A stretch of 22,251 nucleotides of DNA from Candidatus Electronema nielsenii (GCA_026122915.1 JAGIXO010000017.1:1-22251); one strand, 5' to 3'. Counted from the stretch's first letter, positions 1 to 7,530 are shown. The notes: generated by a model not told the origin, from the letters alone. Numbers and translations: made by a program.

Positions 1-207
1 AAGGTTCCGGCCAGATTGCGCACCATGCAGCGGAGGAAGCCGTCGCCGCTGAAGCGGAAGGAGAAATGCTCAGGCCGGGCCGACTGCTCCAGCCTGCGGG
101 CTGTTTTTGGAGAAGGTGGAGTATCGGTACGGTCTTTTGTAGCGCAGGACTGACGTGACTTTCTTGGCAACTTCCGTCATGCCCATTGCTCTGGCCGCTG
201 TGTTCAA
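1..207 (-). pseudogene. truA-like fragment (tRNA pseudouridine synthase A), frameshifted, runs off the left edge
   Basis: On the minus strand, one frame from about position 160 down to the left edge encodes a stretch ending FRFSGDGFLRCMVRNLAGT. This matches the conserved C-terminal part of TruA (GxGFLxxMVRxxxGTL type). The frame has no start codon. Upstream (about 207 to 165) the similarity seems to continue in another frame (LNTAARAMG...VTS), joined to CATKDRTD by a one-base frameshift near 160-164. TruA would isomerise uridines 38-40 of tRNA anticodon arms. With the N-terminal catalytic half missing and a shift, I infer a decayed fragment. The part left of the window could change that view. 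The TruA match is good for the last 35 residues and tentative upstream. Confidence 0.5.
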
Positions 208-230
208 GGCATAGCGGCAGCAGAACTTGC

Positions 231-299
231 TCAATTATGCTCCCGCGTCTTATGAAAGACAATCTCTGGGAACATCTCGCCGACATGCTTCAGCCGCCG
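231..299 (-). pseudogene. Relic of a prfC 3' end (RF3 C-terminal tail)
   Basis: The minus strand encodes RRLKHVGEM followed by FPEIVFHKTREHN and a TGA stop. The intact prfC at 2606-4192 ends WRLKHTAEL then FPEIVFHKTREHN and stop. The nucleotide match is roughly 85% over 69 bp, with several silent differences, so it is a diverged copy and not a fresh duplication. Similarity stops at the stop codon on one side and just after the neighbouring DUF4469 stop (303-305) on the other. The relic lies in the same frame as the DUF4469 gene, directly after its TAG. I infer the last remnant of a second prfC gene whose body was lost or replaced. Confidence 0.8.
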
Positions 300-302
300 C
301 TT

Positions 303-1376
303 CTACCCCACCTTCAATTCCAGCACATCCACCAGCCGACCGCCGTAGCCGCTCCTGATCATCTTCACCAAGTCGGCAAAGTTGTTCACCGTCAGCGCAA
401 GGCTGGTCAAGGCAGAGCCGCTGAAGCCGTTCAGCGTGACCGGCCCGTTGCCTGTGACCTTGACCGCCGCGCCCGCCCTGCCGCCTTCGCTCATGTCGAG
501 CAGATTCAACGACAAGCTGCCGTCGTGCTCCAGCAGTGCCTGAATGCGCACGGTCTCGTCCGCGCTCAACGCCCCGCCCGTGACCTTGACATACGGAGCG
601 GCGGCATTGCCCGTGAGGATGCCGACATCAGGCGGATTCGGATGGCCCAGCTTGGTCACAAAGAGCGGCACGCGCAGCTTGCGGCGGTAGATGCCGGTAC
701 GCAGGGTGCCGTTTTCGGTGTAATGGGTGGCGATGGCAATCTGGTATTCGTTGTTCCACGGGTCGGGCTGGGTTGGCACCTCTGGCAGCAGCGTGACTTC
801 GCTGTTGGCAATGCCGACAAAACGGGTCTGCGCCGCCCGCCCGGAGCGCGTGCCTTCGATCACGCAGCCCTCGTCCGCCTTCTTCGGATCAAAGAGCAGA
901 TTGCTGCCGGTCAAGCGCAGCGCGCCGTCGCTCTGAAGCACGTCGCTCAGGCCGAGCACCGTGTCTTGCGCCGCATTGATCAGCGGGGCCTTCTCGGTCA
1001 TGGGCAGGCGTTCAATCTGGGCCTGCTGCCGGATTTCCTTGAGGAAGGCGGCGAGGACGTGGACATCCACATGCAGGATTTCCTCCAGCGGTGGCAGCGG
1101 GTCGTCGGGCGAGTCCAGCCTGCCGGTGAAGGAGATGCCGAAGGTGAACGCCCCGTCTATCGTGCTCTGCGTGCCGTTGAGCAGGTTTTTCTGGAGCACG
1201 CGCACCAGATTCGCCAGCATGGTCTTGTTGTCCTCCACGCTGTAGTTCGGGTTCTCAGCCGCCATCGCGGCGGCCAGGCCGTCCGTGCCCATGCTGTCGC
1301 GCGGCACGTAGCGCAGCTTGTAGGATTGGGGAACCGTGAGGGCGTTGACTTCGGGCCGACATTGAATAGATGCCAT
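303..1376 (-). CDS. HU-like N-terminal domain plus DUF4469 (Ig-like) protein
   Basis: A 357-residue protein. Residues about 1-130 (NALTVPQSYKLRYVPRD, LLNGTQSTIDGAFTF, SFTGRLDSPDDPLP, IRQQAQIERLP) resemble the HU/IHF-like DNA-binding N-terminus found in proteins with a C-terminal DUF4469. Residues about 150-245 (LRLTGSNLLF ... EYQIAIATHY) look like the DUF4469 Ig-like domain. A further beta-rich segment, about 250-355, follows. The start is supported by AGGAG seven bases before the ATG. No signal peptide or membrane segment is visible, so it is probably cytoplasmic; a nucleoid or DNA-binding role is inference from the family. The gene is monocistronic-looking and its stop is followed in frame by the prfC relic. 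GC is high, like prfC. Family call fairly sure, function unknown. Confidence 0.8.
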   Translation of the reverse strand: MASIQCRPEVNALTVPQSYKLRYVPRDSMGTDGLAAAMAAENPNYSVEDNKTMLANLVRVLQKNLLNGTQSTIDGAFTFGISFTGRLDSPDDPLPPLEEILHVDVHVLAAFLKEIRQQAQIERLPMTEKAPLINAAQDTVLGLSDVLQSDGALRLTGSNLLFDPKKADEGCVIEGTRSGRAAQTRFVGIANSEVTLLPEVPTQPDPWNNEYQIAIATHYTENGTLRTGIYRRKLRVPLFVTKLGHPNPPDVGILTGNAAAPYVKVTGGALSADETVRIQALLEHDGSLSLNLLDMSEGGRAGAAVKVTGNGPVTLNGFSGSALTSLALTVNNFADLVKMIRSGYGGRLVDVLELKVG

Positions 1377-1499
1377 GATGCTTCTCCTATGGTTGAGGAA
1401 TCATGCGCAAAACAGGAAGGGAACCGCTTTCCGGCAGCGTAATTCGCAGCGGGGGGATTGTCAAGGGGTTTGTGGAGGGGTGCGAAGATTGATGAATTG

Positions 1500-1539
1500 A
1501 AAAAAGGATACCCATCCTTTGTGCAGCGGGATGGGTATC
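1500..1539 (-). terminator. Intrinsic terminator after the 113-residue gene
   Basis: On the minus strand, perfect 11-bp arms (GATACCCATCC at 1539-1529 and GGATGGGTATC at 1517-1507) enclose an 11-nt loop and are followed by CCTTTTTTC (T run at 1505-1500). It lies about 60 nt past the stop of the small gene at 1597-1938. A second weaker hairpin (arms GCAGGCT/AGCCTGC, 1565-1587) sits between the stop and this terminator. The T run is present only on the minus strand, which sets the direction. Confidence 0.85.
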
Positions 1540-1596
1540 GTAATACAGAAAAAGATAGCATGAGGCAGGCTGGTGAGCGCAGCCTGCGAATGCAAG

Positions 1597-1938
1597 TTAA
1601 TCTACTATTACAGGATTTACCTGTATATCGTCTAAAGGCAGTCCTGTTCTTTTCGCAACACCTTCTAACATTGCTAACCTATTCTGATATTCTTCGTTTT
1701 TTTCTTCCTTGATTGCTTTTAGATAGTTATTGATGATATCTACGTAGTTTTTATCAATGGGGTTTCCTTGTGTTTCTACAGTCAGAAGACTGTTGCTGTC
1801 GACTATAACGGTCATGTGACTGCCAAAAGACTGCGATGATAATTGCTCCTTAGCATATGAAGATAGCGGCTGGTCAGTATTGAAGGCAACATGGCACGGT
1901 CCTGTTGTATGGACTGAATTAATTGAGGTAATTTGCAT
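1597..1938 (-). CDS. Small hypothetical protein, 113 residues
   Basis: I do not recognise a family. It starts MQITSINSVHTTGPCHVAFN, has a mixed hydrophilic middle, and a charged helical stretch (residues about 62-95: DIINNYLKAIKEEKNEEYQN), ending LPLDDIQVNPVIVD. No signal peptide, membrane span or metal motif is seen. It is supported as a gene by AGGAG placed seven bases before the ATG, a -10-like TATACT about 25 nt upstream, and a strong terminator downstream. It is more AT-rich than the neighbouring DUF4469 gene. Its leader (AACCACAGGAGAACATC before ATG) is almost the same as that of the DUF4469 gene (AACCATAGGAGAAGCATC), which hints at a shared origin of the expression signals. Confidence 0.7.
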   Translation of the reverse strand: MQITSINSVHTTGPCHVAFNTDQPLSSYAKEQLSSQSFGSHMTVIVDSNSLLTVETQGNPIDKNYVDIINNYLKAIKEEKNEEYQNRLAMLEGVAKRTGLPLDDIQVNPVIVD

Positions 1939-1961
1939 GATGTTCTCCTGTGGTTAGTGAA

Positions 1962-1991
1962 AGTATAAATTGGCGAGGGTGGTTGGTCATA
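1962..1991 (-). promoter_or_regulatory. Candidate promoter of the 113-residue gene
   Basis: The minus strand has TATACT (1967-1962) as a -10 and a weak -35, TATGAC (1991-1986), 18 nt apart. This places the start point shortly before the AGGAG of the small gene. The -10 is good and the -35 is poor. Confidence 0.35.
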
Positions 1992-2165
1992 GGCTATGGT
2001 CAGGTTTGCTCACTTTAACCTGCTGCATAACGCATACCTATCAGCCTGCTTAACCAAGCACAATAAGAACGAAAGCCATCTTGTCAAGAGGCGCATCGTT
2101 ATAATTCAGTAACACCTACCAGGGTAGGCGTATAGCCAGAGCAATGTAATTGGAACCATCATGTC

Positions 2166-2238
2166 TGTCATTTCGAGCGGAGCGAGAAATCTCACGCGGA
2201 GCCAAGAGAGGAGATTCCTCGCGTTGCTCGGAATGACA
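2166..2238. repeat. Long imperfect inverted repeat (28-bp arms)
   Basis: Arm 2166-2193 (begins TGTCATTTCGAGCGGAGCGA) pairs with arm 2211-2238 (ends GCTCGGAATGACA), with five mismatches over 28 bp and a 17-nt loop. The TGTCATTTCGAGC...GAGATT type palindrome is a dispersed intergenic element seen in many environmental bacterial genomes; no coding capacity. It lies in the 667-bp spacer between the 113-residue gene and prfC, which otherwise holds only the palindrome cluster at 2375-2600 and small hairpins (2115-2128; 2293-2308 with a GCAA loop). Confidence 0.85.
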
Positions 2239-2374
2239 TTCAGGTTCACTTTATGCTGCTTCAGCTATATGCCGGGAAAATAAAATCGCTTAGTGAGAGC
2301 AATCTCACCAACTTATTTAGGCTGCGCGTCAAGAACTTTTTGATTTGAATGGAACGCTCGTCAAACGGCAAAAA

Positions 2375-2600
2375 GGTTACTCGATGCGAAGGCGGTGGGT
2401 TGAGTAACCTATGCGGAATTCTACGCCCGATGCAGGCAAGGTGGGTTGAGTAACCCACCGCAAAATCTACGGACGATGAATTGCAGCTGGGATGAGCAAC
2501 CCAGCTGCTGCGGGATGCGCGTTCCGCGAATAGAAGAATAAGCATCCCGGATGAATTGGAAAGGAAATGGCTGCTGGGCAGGTGCGGTCACGCAACCTGC
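2375..2600. repeat. REP-like palindrome cluster with 46-bp period
   Basis: CGATG boxes at 2382, 2428 and 2474 are exactly 46 bp apart. Each is followed after seven bases by a GGTGGGTTGAGTAACC-type palindrome (third copy GCTGGGATGAGCAACC). The best copy, 2440-2459, is ggtgggttgagtaacccacc with 8-bp perfect arms; 2484-2507 has arms CAGCTGGG/CCCAGCTG. Two degenerate units follow (GGGATGC...GCATCCC around 2512-2547, and GCAGGT...ACCTGC near 2578-2600). The cluster ends just after the prfC stop, so its hairpins would form in the 3' end of the prfC transcript. I see no protein-coding signal here; the small frames across it are repeat artefacts. Confidence 0.8.
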
Positions 2601-2605
2601 GCTCG

Positions 2606-4192
2606 TCAATTATGCTCCCGCGTCTTATGAAACACAATCTCCGGGAACAGCTCGGCGGTGTGTTTGAGCCGCCACTGGCCGTCGGCAAGGAACGCCAGGC
2701 AGCCTTCCGCGTCAAAGGCTAAGTTGCCCTGGCATTTCGCCTCGAAGGTCTTCAGCTTCTTCGGGTCTTCGCAGCTGACCCAGCGGGCCAGATTGTAGTT
2801 GATGCCCTCAGCAATCGCTTCCACGCCGTACTCGTCCTTGAGCCGGGCCATTGTCACCTCAAATTGCAGCACACCCACCGCGCCCAAGATGTAATCATTG
2901 CCAAGCACCGGGCGGAAGACCTGCACCGCGCCTTCCTCGGCCATCTGGATCAGGCCTTTGGCAAGCTGCTTCATCTTGAGCGGGTTCTTCAGGATCACCC
3001 GGCGGAAGTGCTCCGGCGCGAAGTTGGGGATGCCGGTGAACTTGAGCGGCTCGCGGTCGGTGAAGGTGTCGCCAATCTTGATTGTGCCGTGGTTGTGAAT
3101 GCCGATGATGTCGCCGGGATATGCCTCGTCAACGTGGCTGCGCTCCTGGGCCATAAAGACCGTGGCGTTGCTCAGGCTGATCTCCTTGCCGATGCGGTGG
3201 TGCTTGACTTTCATGCCGCGTGTGAACTTGCCGGAGCAGATGCGAAAAAAGGCGATGCGGTCGCGGTGGGCAGGATCCATGTTGGCCTGTATCTTGAAGG
3301 TGAAGCCGGAGAAGGCTTCCTCGTCTGGCGCGACCATGCGGCTGACTGTCTGACGCGGGCCAGGAGCCGGGGCCAGCTCGACAAAGTTGTCCAGCAGCTC
3401 GCGCACACCAAAGTTGTTGATCGCGCTGCCGAAGAAGACCGGAGTCTGGCCCGCGTTGAGGTAGTCCTCGTACTCAAAGGCATTGGCCGCGCCGTGCAGC
3501 AACTCCACGTCCTCCCGCAGCTGCGCGGCATCGCGGCCCAGCAGCTCATCCAAGCGAGGATCATCTAACCCCTTGACCACAATGCGGTCTTCCGGGCGGG
3601 TGTCGCGGCTGGGCGTGAAGAGATTCAGCTCGTTGCGGCGCAGATCGTACACGCCCTTGAAGCCCTTGCCCATGCCAATCGGCCACGAGAGCGGCGCGCA
3701 TTCAATCTGCAACTTCTCCTCAATGTCGGCGAGAATGTCAAAGGGATTCAGGCCGTCGCGGTCGAGCTTGTTGATGAAGGTGATGATTGGCGTGTTGCGC
3801 ATCCGGCAGACTTCCATCAGCTTGGTGGTCTGCGTTTCCACGCCTTTGGCCGAATCAATCACCATCAGGGCGGAATCAACCGCCGTGAGGACGCGGTAGG
3901 TGTCTTCGGAGAAGTCCTGATGGCCGGGCGTGTCCAAGAGGTTGATCTCGAAGTCGCGATAGTTGAACTTCATCACCGAGGTGGTGACAGAGATGCCGCG
4001 CTCCTGCTCAATCGCCATCCAGTCGCTGGTGGCGTGACGGGCTGTCTTGCGCGACTTGACCGCGCCGGCCATGTTGATCGCCCCGCCAAAGAGGAGAAGC
4101 TTTTCGGTGAGCGTGGTCTTGCCTGCGTCCGGGTGGCTGATGATGCCGAAGGTGCGGCGTTTCTGGATTTCTTCCTGCAATGTGCTGCTCAT
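2606..4192 (-). CDS. prfC: Peptide chain release factor 3 (RF3)
   Basis: RF3 is a translational GTPase that removes RF1/RF2 from the ribosome after peptide release. The 528 residues match the usual length (about 529). The G domain shows the P-loop SHPDAGKT (19-26), switch I RGISVT (65-70), DTPGHQDFSEDTYR (87-100) and NKLDRDGLNPFDIL (141-154). The elongation-factor-like domains II and III follow, and the C-terminus is FHKTREHN. Everything is intact. The start has no clear Shine-Dalgarno; the ATG is chosen from family length. A possible -35/-10 pair lies 30-60 nt upstream. A diverged copy of its last 69 bp is found at 231-299. Identification is firm. Confidence 0.97.
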   Translation of the reverse strand: MSSTLQEEIQKRRTFGIISHPDAGKTTLTEKLLLFGGAINMAGAVKSRKTARHATSDWMAIEQERGISVTTSVMKFNYRDFEINLLDTPGHQDFSEDTYRVLTAVDSALMVIDSAKGVETQTTKLMEVCRMRNTPIITFINKLDRDGLNPFDILADIEEKLQIECAPLSWPIGMGKGFKGVYDLRRNELNLFTPSRDTRPEDRIVVKGLDDPRLDELLGRDAAQLREDVELLHGAANAFEYEDYLNAGQTPVFFGSAINNFGVRELLDNFVELAPAPGPRQTVSRMVAPDEEAFSGFTFKIQANMDPAHRDRIAFFRICSGKFTRGMKVKHHRIGKEISLSNATVFMAQERSHVDEAYPGDIIGIHNHGTIKIGDTFTDREPLKFTGIPNFAPEHFRRVILKNPLKMKQLAKGLIQMAEEGAVQVFRPVLGNDYILGAVGVLQFEVTMARLKDEYGVEAIAEGINYNLARWVSCEDPKKLKTFEAKCQGNLAFDAEGCLAFLADGQWRLKHTAELFPEIVFHKTREHN

Positions 4193-4220
4193 GTGAGATG
4201 TACCAAGACCGACTTTACCG

Positions 4221-4251
4221 GTATAAGTTAGTTGTTTTTGTTGCTGTACAA
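4221..4251 (-). promoter_or_regulatory. Weak candidate promoter for prfC
   Basis: The minus strand has TTGTAC (4251-4246) and TTATAC (4226-4221) with a 19-nt spacer, just upstream of prfC. Both hexamers are near consensus but the spacing is longer than optimal. The gap upstream of prfC holds nothing else recognisable. Confidence 0.3.
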
Positions 4252-4305
4252 ATGATGCTCAGAGCATTCCGCAGATTTGCCGAACGCGATAGGTGTCAGC
4301 TTCCT

Positions 4306-5061
4306 TCATTTTGATCCAAGAAATTCGTTGGCACTTTGCGCAACTTTACTTGACAATATTTGTTCGCTCATCCCACAAAAAATACCTATTAATAATGGCA
4401 CCTGAATATTGTCAAGAAAAGAAACTGTTGATAGTCCTCCCAGCTCTAACGTCACTGCTTTTGTTGAAATAAAAAGCCCTATAACAATGGTTAGAATACC
4501 TGCAAAAATAAGACGAATTGAATGGCTAAGTCGATCCTTTTCCAAAATATTGAGTTCTTCAAACGAAAGCTCAATCTTTCTGGTTCCAAAGGAAAGCCAC
4601 ACACCTGCCATACTGCCAACCCAAAGAAATAGAAAACTCTTCAACACAACCAGATCAATGGCGAATTGGTGCAATAGCACCCCCATTAGCAAAGCGGGAA
4701 GGCCAAATACAAGAGAGGTTTTTCCCAACTCTTTCATATATTGATTTTTTATCCTACCACCTTCTCTTGCAATTATTTCCTGTTTTAGAGATGCAAGTGC
4801 CCGCGTTGCCAAACTCGGATTAGCAGAAGGACCTACTAAACCTAATTGGGCCAACGAAAGCAGCGATCTAAAATATTCTTCAAATTTTTCTTGGTGTTCT
4901 TCAAACAACATGCGGATTGTCGTTAGAGTAATATCCACATCATCTCTCAACTTTAATTGTTCGTCAGGAATAGCTTCATCCTCAGCAAGAACAATTTGTT
5001 TGAAATGAATAGTATTATGGTTTTCAGTGTCCCTGAAAACCATAAAAAATCCCTTCGGCAT
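4306..5061 (-). CDS. Hypothetical 4-TM membrane protein
   Basis: About 251 residues, family not recognised. The N-terminal third is soluble and acidic to helical (about 25-70: LAEDEAIPDEQ, FEEHQEKFEEYFRSLLSLAQ). Hydrophobic segments lie at roughly 116-135, 138-160, 184-202 and 220-238. A charged amphipathic stretch (FEELNILEKDRLSH) sits between TM2 and TM3. The start is either ATG at 5061 or the GTG at 5064, which overlaps the TAG of the upstream 75-residue gene by one base; both imply translational coupling. The sequence is clearly more AT-rich than prfC and the ABC1 kinase gene on either side, a possible sign of transfer. An inner-membrane location is inferred; function unknown. Confidence 0.7.
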   Translation of the reverse strand: MPKGFFMVFRDTENHNTIHFKQIVLAEDEAIPDEQLKLRDDVDITLTTIRMLFEEHQEKFEEYFRSLLSLAQLGLVGPSANPSLATRALASLKQEIIAREGGRIKNQYMKELGKTSLVFGLPALLMGVLLHQFAIDLVVLKSFLFLWVGSMAGVWLSFGTRKIELSFEELNILEKDRLSHSIRLIFAGILTIVIGLFISTKAVTLELGGLSTVSFLDNIQVPLLIGIFCGMSEQILSSKVAQSANEFLGSK

Positions 5062-5063
5062 CA

Positions 5064-5291
5064 CTACTTACCGCAACACGGACATGTAGTTCCAGGCCCA
5101 GAGGTTACGGCATAGGCATCGGGAAGACTTTTCCTAACTGATTCCATAAACTCATAGGTCTGGCGCTTGCTTGATAAGTACTGATCAAGTCGTGTCAGTT
5201 CGACCAGAAGCTCTTTTTCGGATTCTGTCCTCAAAACAGATACCTTGCTTTCAATTTTTTCTTTAATTTCCTGAAGCCTGCGTGACAGCAT
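5064..5291 (-). CDS. Small coiled-coil protein with Cys-rich C-terminus
   Basis: 75 residues. Residues 1-50 are a continuous charged helix (RRLQEIKEKIESKVSVLRTE, then KELLVELTRLDQYLSSKRQT), likely a coiled coil. The tail ends CPCCGK, a half zinc-ribbon-like motif that could bind metal as a dimer or be redox active (inference). AGGAG six bases before the ATG supports the start. The stop TAG runs into the start of the downstream membrane protein gene, so the two form a coupled pair. The family is not recognised. Confidence 0.7.
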   Translation of the reverse strand: MLSRRLQEIKEKIESKVSVLRTESEKELLVELTRLDQYLSSKRQTYEFMESVRKSLPDAYAVTSGPGTTCPCCGK

Positions 5292-5351
5292 AATATCTCC
5301 TTGTTAGTTTGATAGTTAGCCCAACTGTATTTATTGAGCGATGATAACACC

Positions 5352-7085
5352 TCACACCCTGCCCCTACCTTGCCGAAGGATAGAAATCAACAGCCCAAAG
5401 CCCATGAACCCAGCCAGCAGAAAGCCGACCACACCGATGATGGGAATGTCGTGCCATTTAGGTTTGATACCGGACAGCACGACCAACGACGAGCCGATAA
5501 TCAGGGCAGCCAGCACGATGGCGTAGGAAATTCGGTTAGAGGCTTGATTCAGCGAACGTTCCAAGGGCCGCAAACCGTGATGCTCTAGCTCCAGCCGCAC
5601 CTTGCCTTGGCGAAGCATCGCCAAAACACTGCGGGTTTCAGCAGGCAGATCACGGAGCAGGCTCAGATACTGCCTACTGGTTTCCGCCGCTTCTTGCGCC
5701 AATCGTCGAGGTGAGACCCGCTCCAGCTTGATCTTTTTGATGAAGGGCTTGGCTAAGGAAAGCATCTCAATCTGCGGATCAAGCATCAGCCCTACCCCTT
5801 CTGCTGTACCCAAAGATTTGAGCATCAGATAAAGACTCGGCTTGAGGAACATGTGATGGCGACTGAAAAGTCGCAGCAGCTCCCAGTGGATTTTGCCGAT
5901 TTCTAAATCACCGATAGAGAGATGCAGGTAGCGGCTCATGAAATCGCTAATGTCTAAGGACAGCGCGTCACGGTCGAACTCGCCCTGCTGGACAGTCATT
6001 TTGAGGAGGGCCGATGTTACCTTGCTCTCGTCGCCAGAAACGATACTCCCCACCAGCTCGATGAAGCTCTCTCGGTCTTTAAACAGCAGCCTACCCATCT
6101 GGCCGAAATCAATGAAGCAGACCACGTTGCCGGGGAGAAAGAAGATGTTGCCCGGATGGGGATCAGCATGAAAAAAGCCGTGCGTGAAGACCTGCTCCAT
6201 CACCAGCCTTGCCCCGCGCTCGGCGAGCAGGGTCAGATCATAACCAGCCGCCCGCAGTCGTTCAACATTTGAAGCCTTGATGCCGTCGATCTGCTCCATG
6301 ACCAGAATCCTATCCGAAGACAGGACAGGAAAGGCTTCTGGCACGTAGATTTCTGGGCAGCCTGCAAACTGACGGGCGAAATGCTGGATGTTGGTCAGCT
6401 CAATGGTGAAGTCAATCTCCCGCGACAGGCTACGGGCAAACTCATGGACAATGGCTGTAGGCCGGTGACCTTGCACCTCCTCCAAATGGTCTTCCATGAG
6501 CTGGGCGATGCGGGCAAGAATCTCCAGATCGATCGCAATGATTTTCTCCAGGCGGGGCCGCTGCACCTTAACCACCACCTTGCGCTCTCGCTCAATGCCA
6601 TCCGGGTCACGCATCACAATTTGAGCATGATGCACTTGGCTGATCGAGGCGGCAGCTACCGGCTCGGTGCTGAAACTGGTGAAAATTTCGGTGGGTTCTT
6701 TGCCTAAATCTTCCTGAAAAATTTGCCGCACTTCCTCGTAGGTAAAAGGCGGTACATTATCTTGGAGCTTGGTCAGTTCCTTCAGGTAATCTGGCGGCAC
6801 GATGTCCGGTCGCACCGAAAGGAGCTGGCCGAGTTTGATGAAGGTTGGCCCCAACTCCTCCAAGACCATGCGCAGACGTGCAGGTCGCGAATGACGGAAA
6901 ATCTGTTCCTGCTCTTGATCACCGGGTTTATTGCGGCTGAACATCTGCAAACCGTACTGGTCTAAATGCAGATGTTCAGCCAGATCGCTGAAGCCATAAC
7001 GGAACAGCACCCGCAGAATCTGCTGATAGCGGCTCAGATGCCGGAACGTCCGGTTGAACACGCCAAACTGCTTGATGCTGATCAT
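5352..7085 (-). CDS. ABC1/UbiB-family atypical kinase
   Basis: A 577-residue member of the UbiB/ABC1/ADCK family, atypical kinases or ATPases that in many bacteria support ubiquinone or other isoprenoid lipid metabolism at the inner membrane. Visible hallmarks are the KxGQ motif (K84-Q87, FIKLGQLLSVRPDIVP), the Ala-rich loop replacing the glycine loop (VAAASISQVHHA, 143-154), the lysine of VVKVQRP (K173), the catalytic loop HGFFHADPHPGN (302-313) and DFG at 326-328. Two C-terminal TM helices (about 519-539 and 548-571) anchor it. The start ATG lies just past the stop of the phasin-like gene, with AAGG upstream, so the two are probably co-transcribed. No ubiquinone genes are adjacent, so the exact substrate is open. 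Confidence 0.93.
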   Translation of the reverse strand: MISIKQFGVFNRTFRHLSRYQQILRVLFRYGFSDLAEHLHLDQYGLQMFSRNKPGDQEQEQIFRHSRPARLRMVLEELGPTFIKLGQLLSVRPDIVPPDYLKELTKLQDNVPPFTYEEVRQIFQEDLGKEPTEIFTSFSTEPVAAASISQVHHAQIVMRDPDGIERERKVVVKVQRPRLEKIIAIDLEILARIAQLMEDHLEEVQGHRPTAIVHEFARSLSREIDFTIELTNIQHFARQFAGCPEIYVPEAFPVLSSDRILVMEQIDGIKASNVERLRAAGYDLTLLAERGARLVMEQVFTHGFFHADPHPGNIFFLPGNVVCFIDFGQMGRLLFKDRESFIELVGSIVSGDESKVTSALLKMTVQQGEFDRDALSLDISDFMSRYLHLSIGDLEIGKIHWELLRLFSRHHMFLKPSLYLMLKSLGTAEGVGLMLDPQIEMLSLAKPFIKKIKLERVSPRRLAQEAAETSRQYLSLLRDLPAETRSVLAMLRQGKVRLELEHHGLRPLERSLNQASNRISYAIVLAALIIGSSLVVLSGIKPKWHDIPIIGVVGFLLAGFMGFGLLISILRQGRGRV

Positions 7086-7091
7086 CGGCCT

Positions 7092-7424
7092 TTATGCCGC
7101 AGCGTTGCTGTCTTGCTGACAGCATTTTTCCTTATTCAGCGTAGCCTCCAGTTCGGCGATGCGGCGGCGCAGTTCTTCGACTTCATCAGTGCTGGCGAGA
7201 TGACATTGCTTAACTTTTTCATCCACCTTGCGCCCGATCCACTGTTCCAAATTTATTTTAGCGGCATCGGATTTTTTGAGCAGATCATCAACAAAGGCTT
7301 TGCCTTCTTCCACAGATAAACAGCCCTTGTCCATCATTTCCTTACGCACTTCCTCAAGTTTCTCACGGGTGAGAAACGCTGCGCCGATTCCCGCATACAT
7401 CACGTTTTTCAACAAATCTTTCAT
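7092..7424 (-). CDS. Phasin-like (polyhydroxyalkanoate granule-associated type) small protein
   Basis: About 110 residues. After a short hydrophobic N-terminus (LLKNVMYAGIGAAFLTREKL) it is helical and Lys/Glu-rich (VRKEMMDKGCLSVEEGKAFV), ending in a coiled-coil leucine/charged segment (VEELRRRIAELEATLNKEKC). This layout is that of phasin/PhaF-like granule or chaperone proteins that often sit next to ABC1 kinases. AGGAGG stands eight bases before the second ATG (7424) but only about two before the first (7430), so 7424 is preferred. The stop is six bases before the kinase start. Binding to granules is inference; there is no PHA synthase in view. Confidence 0.75.
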   Translation of the reverse strand: MKDLLKNVMYAGIGAAFLTREKLEEVRKEMMDKGCLSVEEGKAFVDDLLKKSDAAKINLEQWIGRKVDEKVKQCHLASTDEVEELRRRIAELEATLNKEKCCQQDSNAAA

Positions 7425-7530
7425 GCTCATACCCTCCTGAATTTAAATTGCGCCGCCACTTTTTTTAGTGGTTACGTCTGAAAGAAAAATACCCGATTCT
7501 GCGCGGTCAGCCAAGGGAATACGGCGGCTT

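Noticed and set aside
186..1442. Long plus-strand frame (418 codons) over the DUF4469 gene
   Set aside because: It is the antisense shadow of a high-GC gene; low-complexity Arg/His/Gln-rich product with no family pattern, while the minus strand has a family match and a good SD.
2375..2600. CRISPR array
   Set aside because: Repeats are degenerate, palindromic with a 46-bp period and no unique spacer/conserved repeat pattern; no cas genes nearby.
2261..2715. Three small minus-strand frames near the prfC 3' end
   Set aside because: They are made of the palindromic repeats and read through the prfC end in other frames; no SD or family pattern.
2864..3568. Plus-strand frame of 234 codons inside prfC
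   Set aside because: Antisense shadow of an intact, strongly conserved GTPase gene.
7452..7473. Small hairpin (CCACT...AGTGG with a T-rich loop) before the phasin-like gene
   Set aside because: Arms are only five bases and the T run is in the loop, so it does not look like a terminator; function not supportable.
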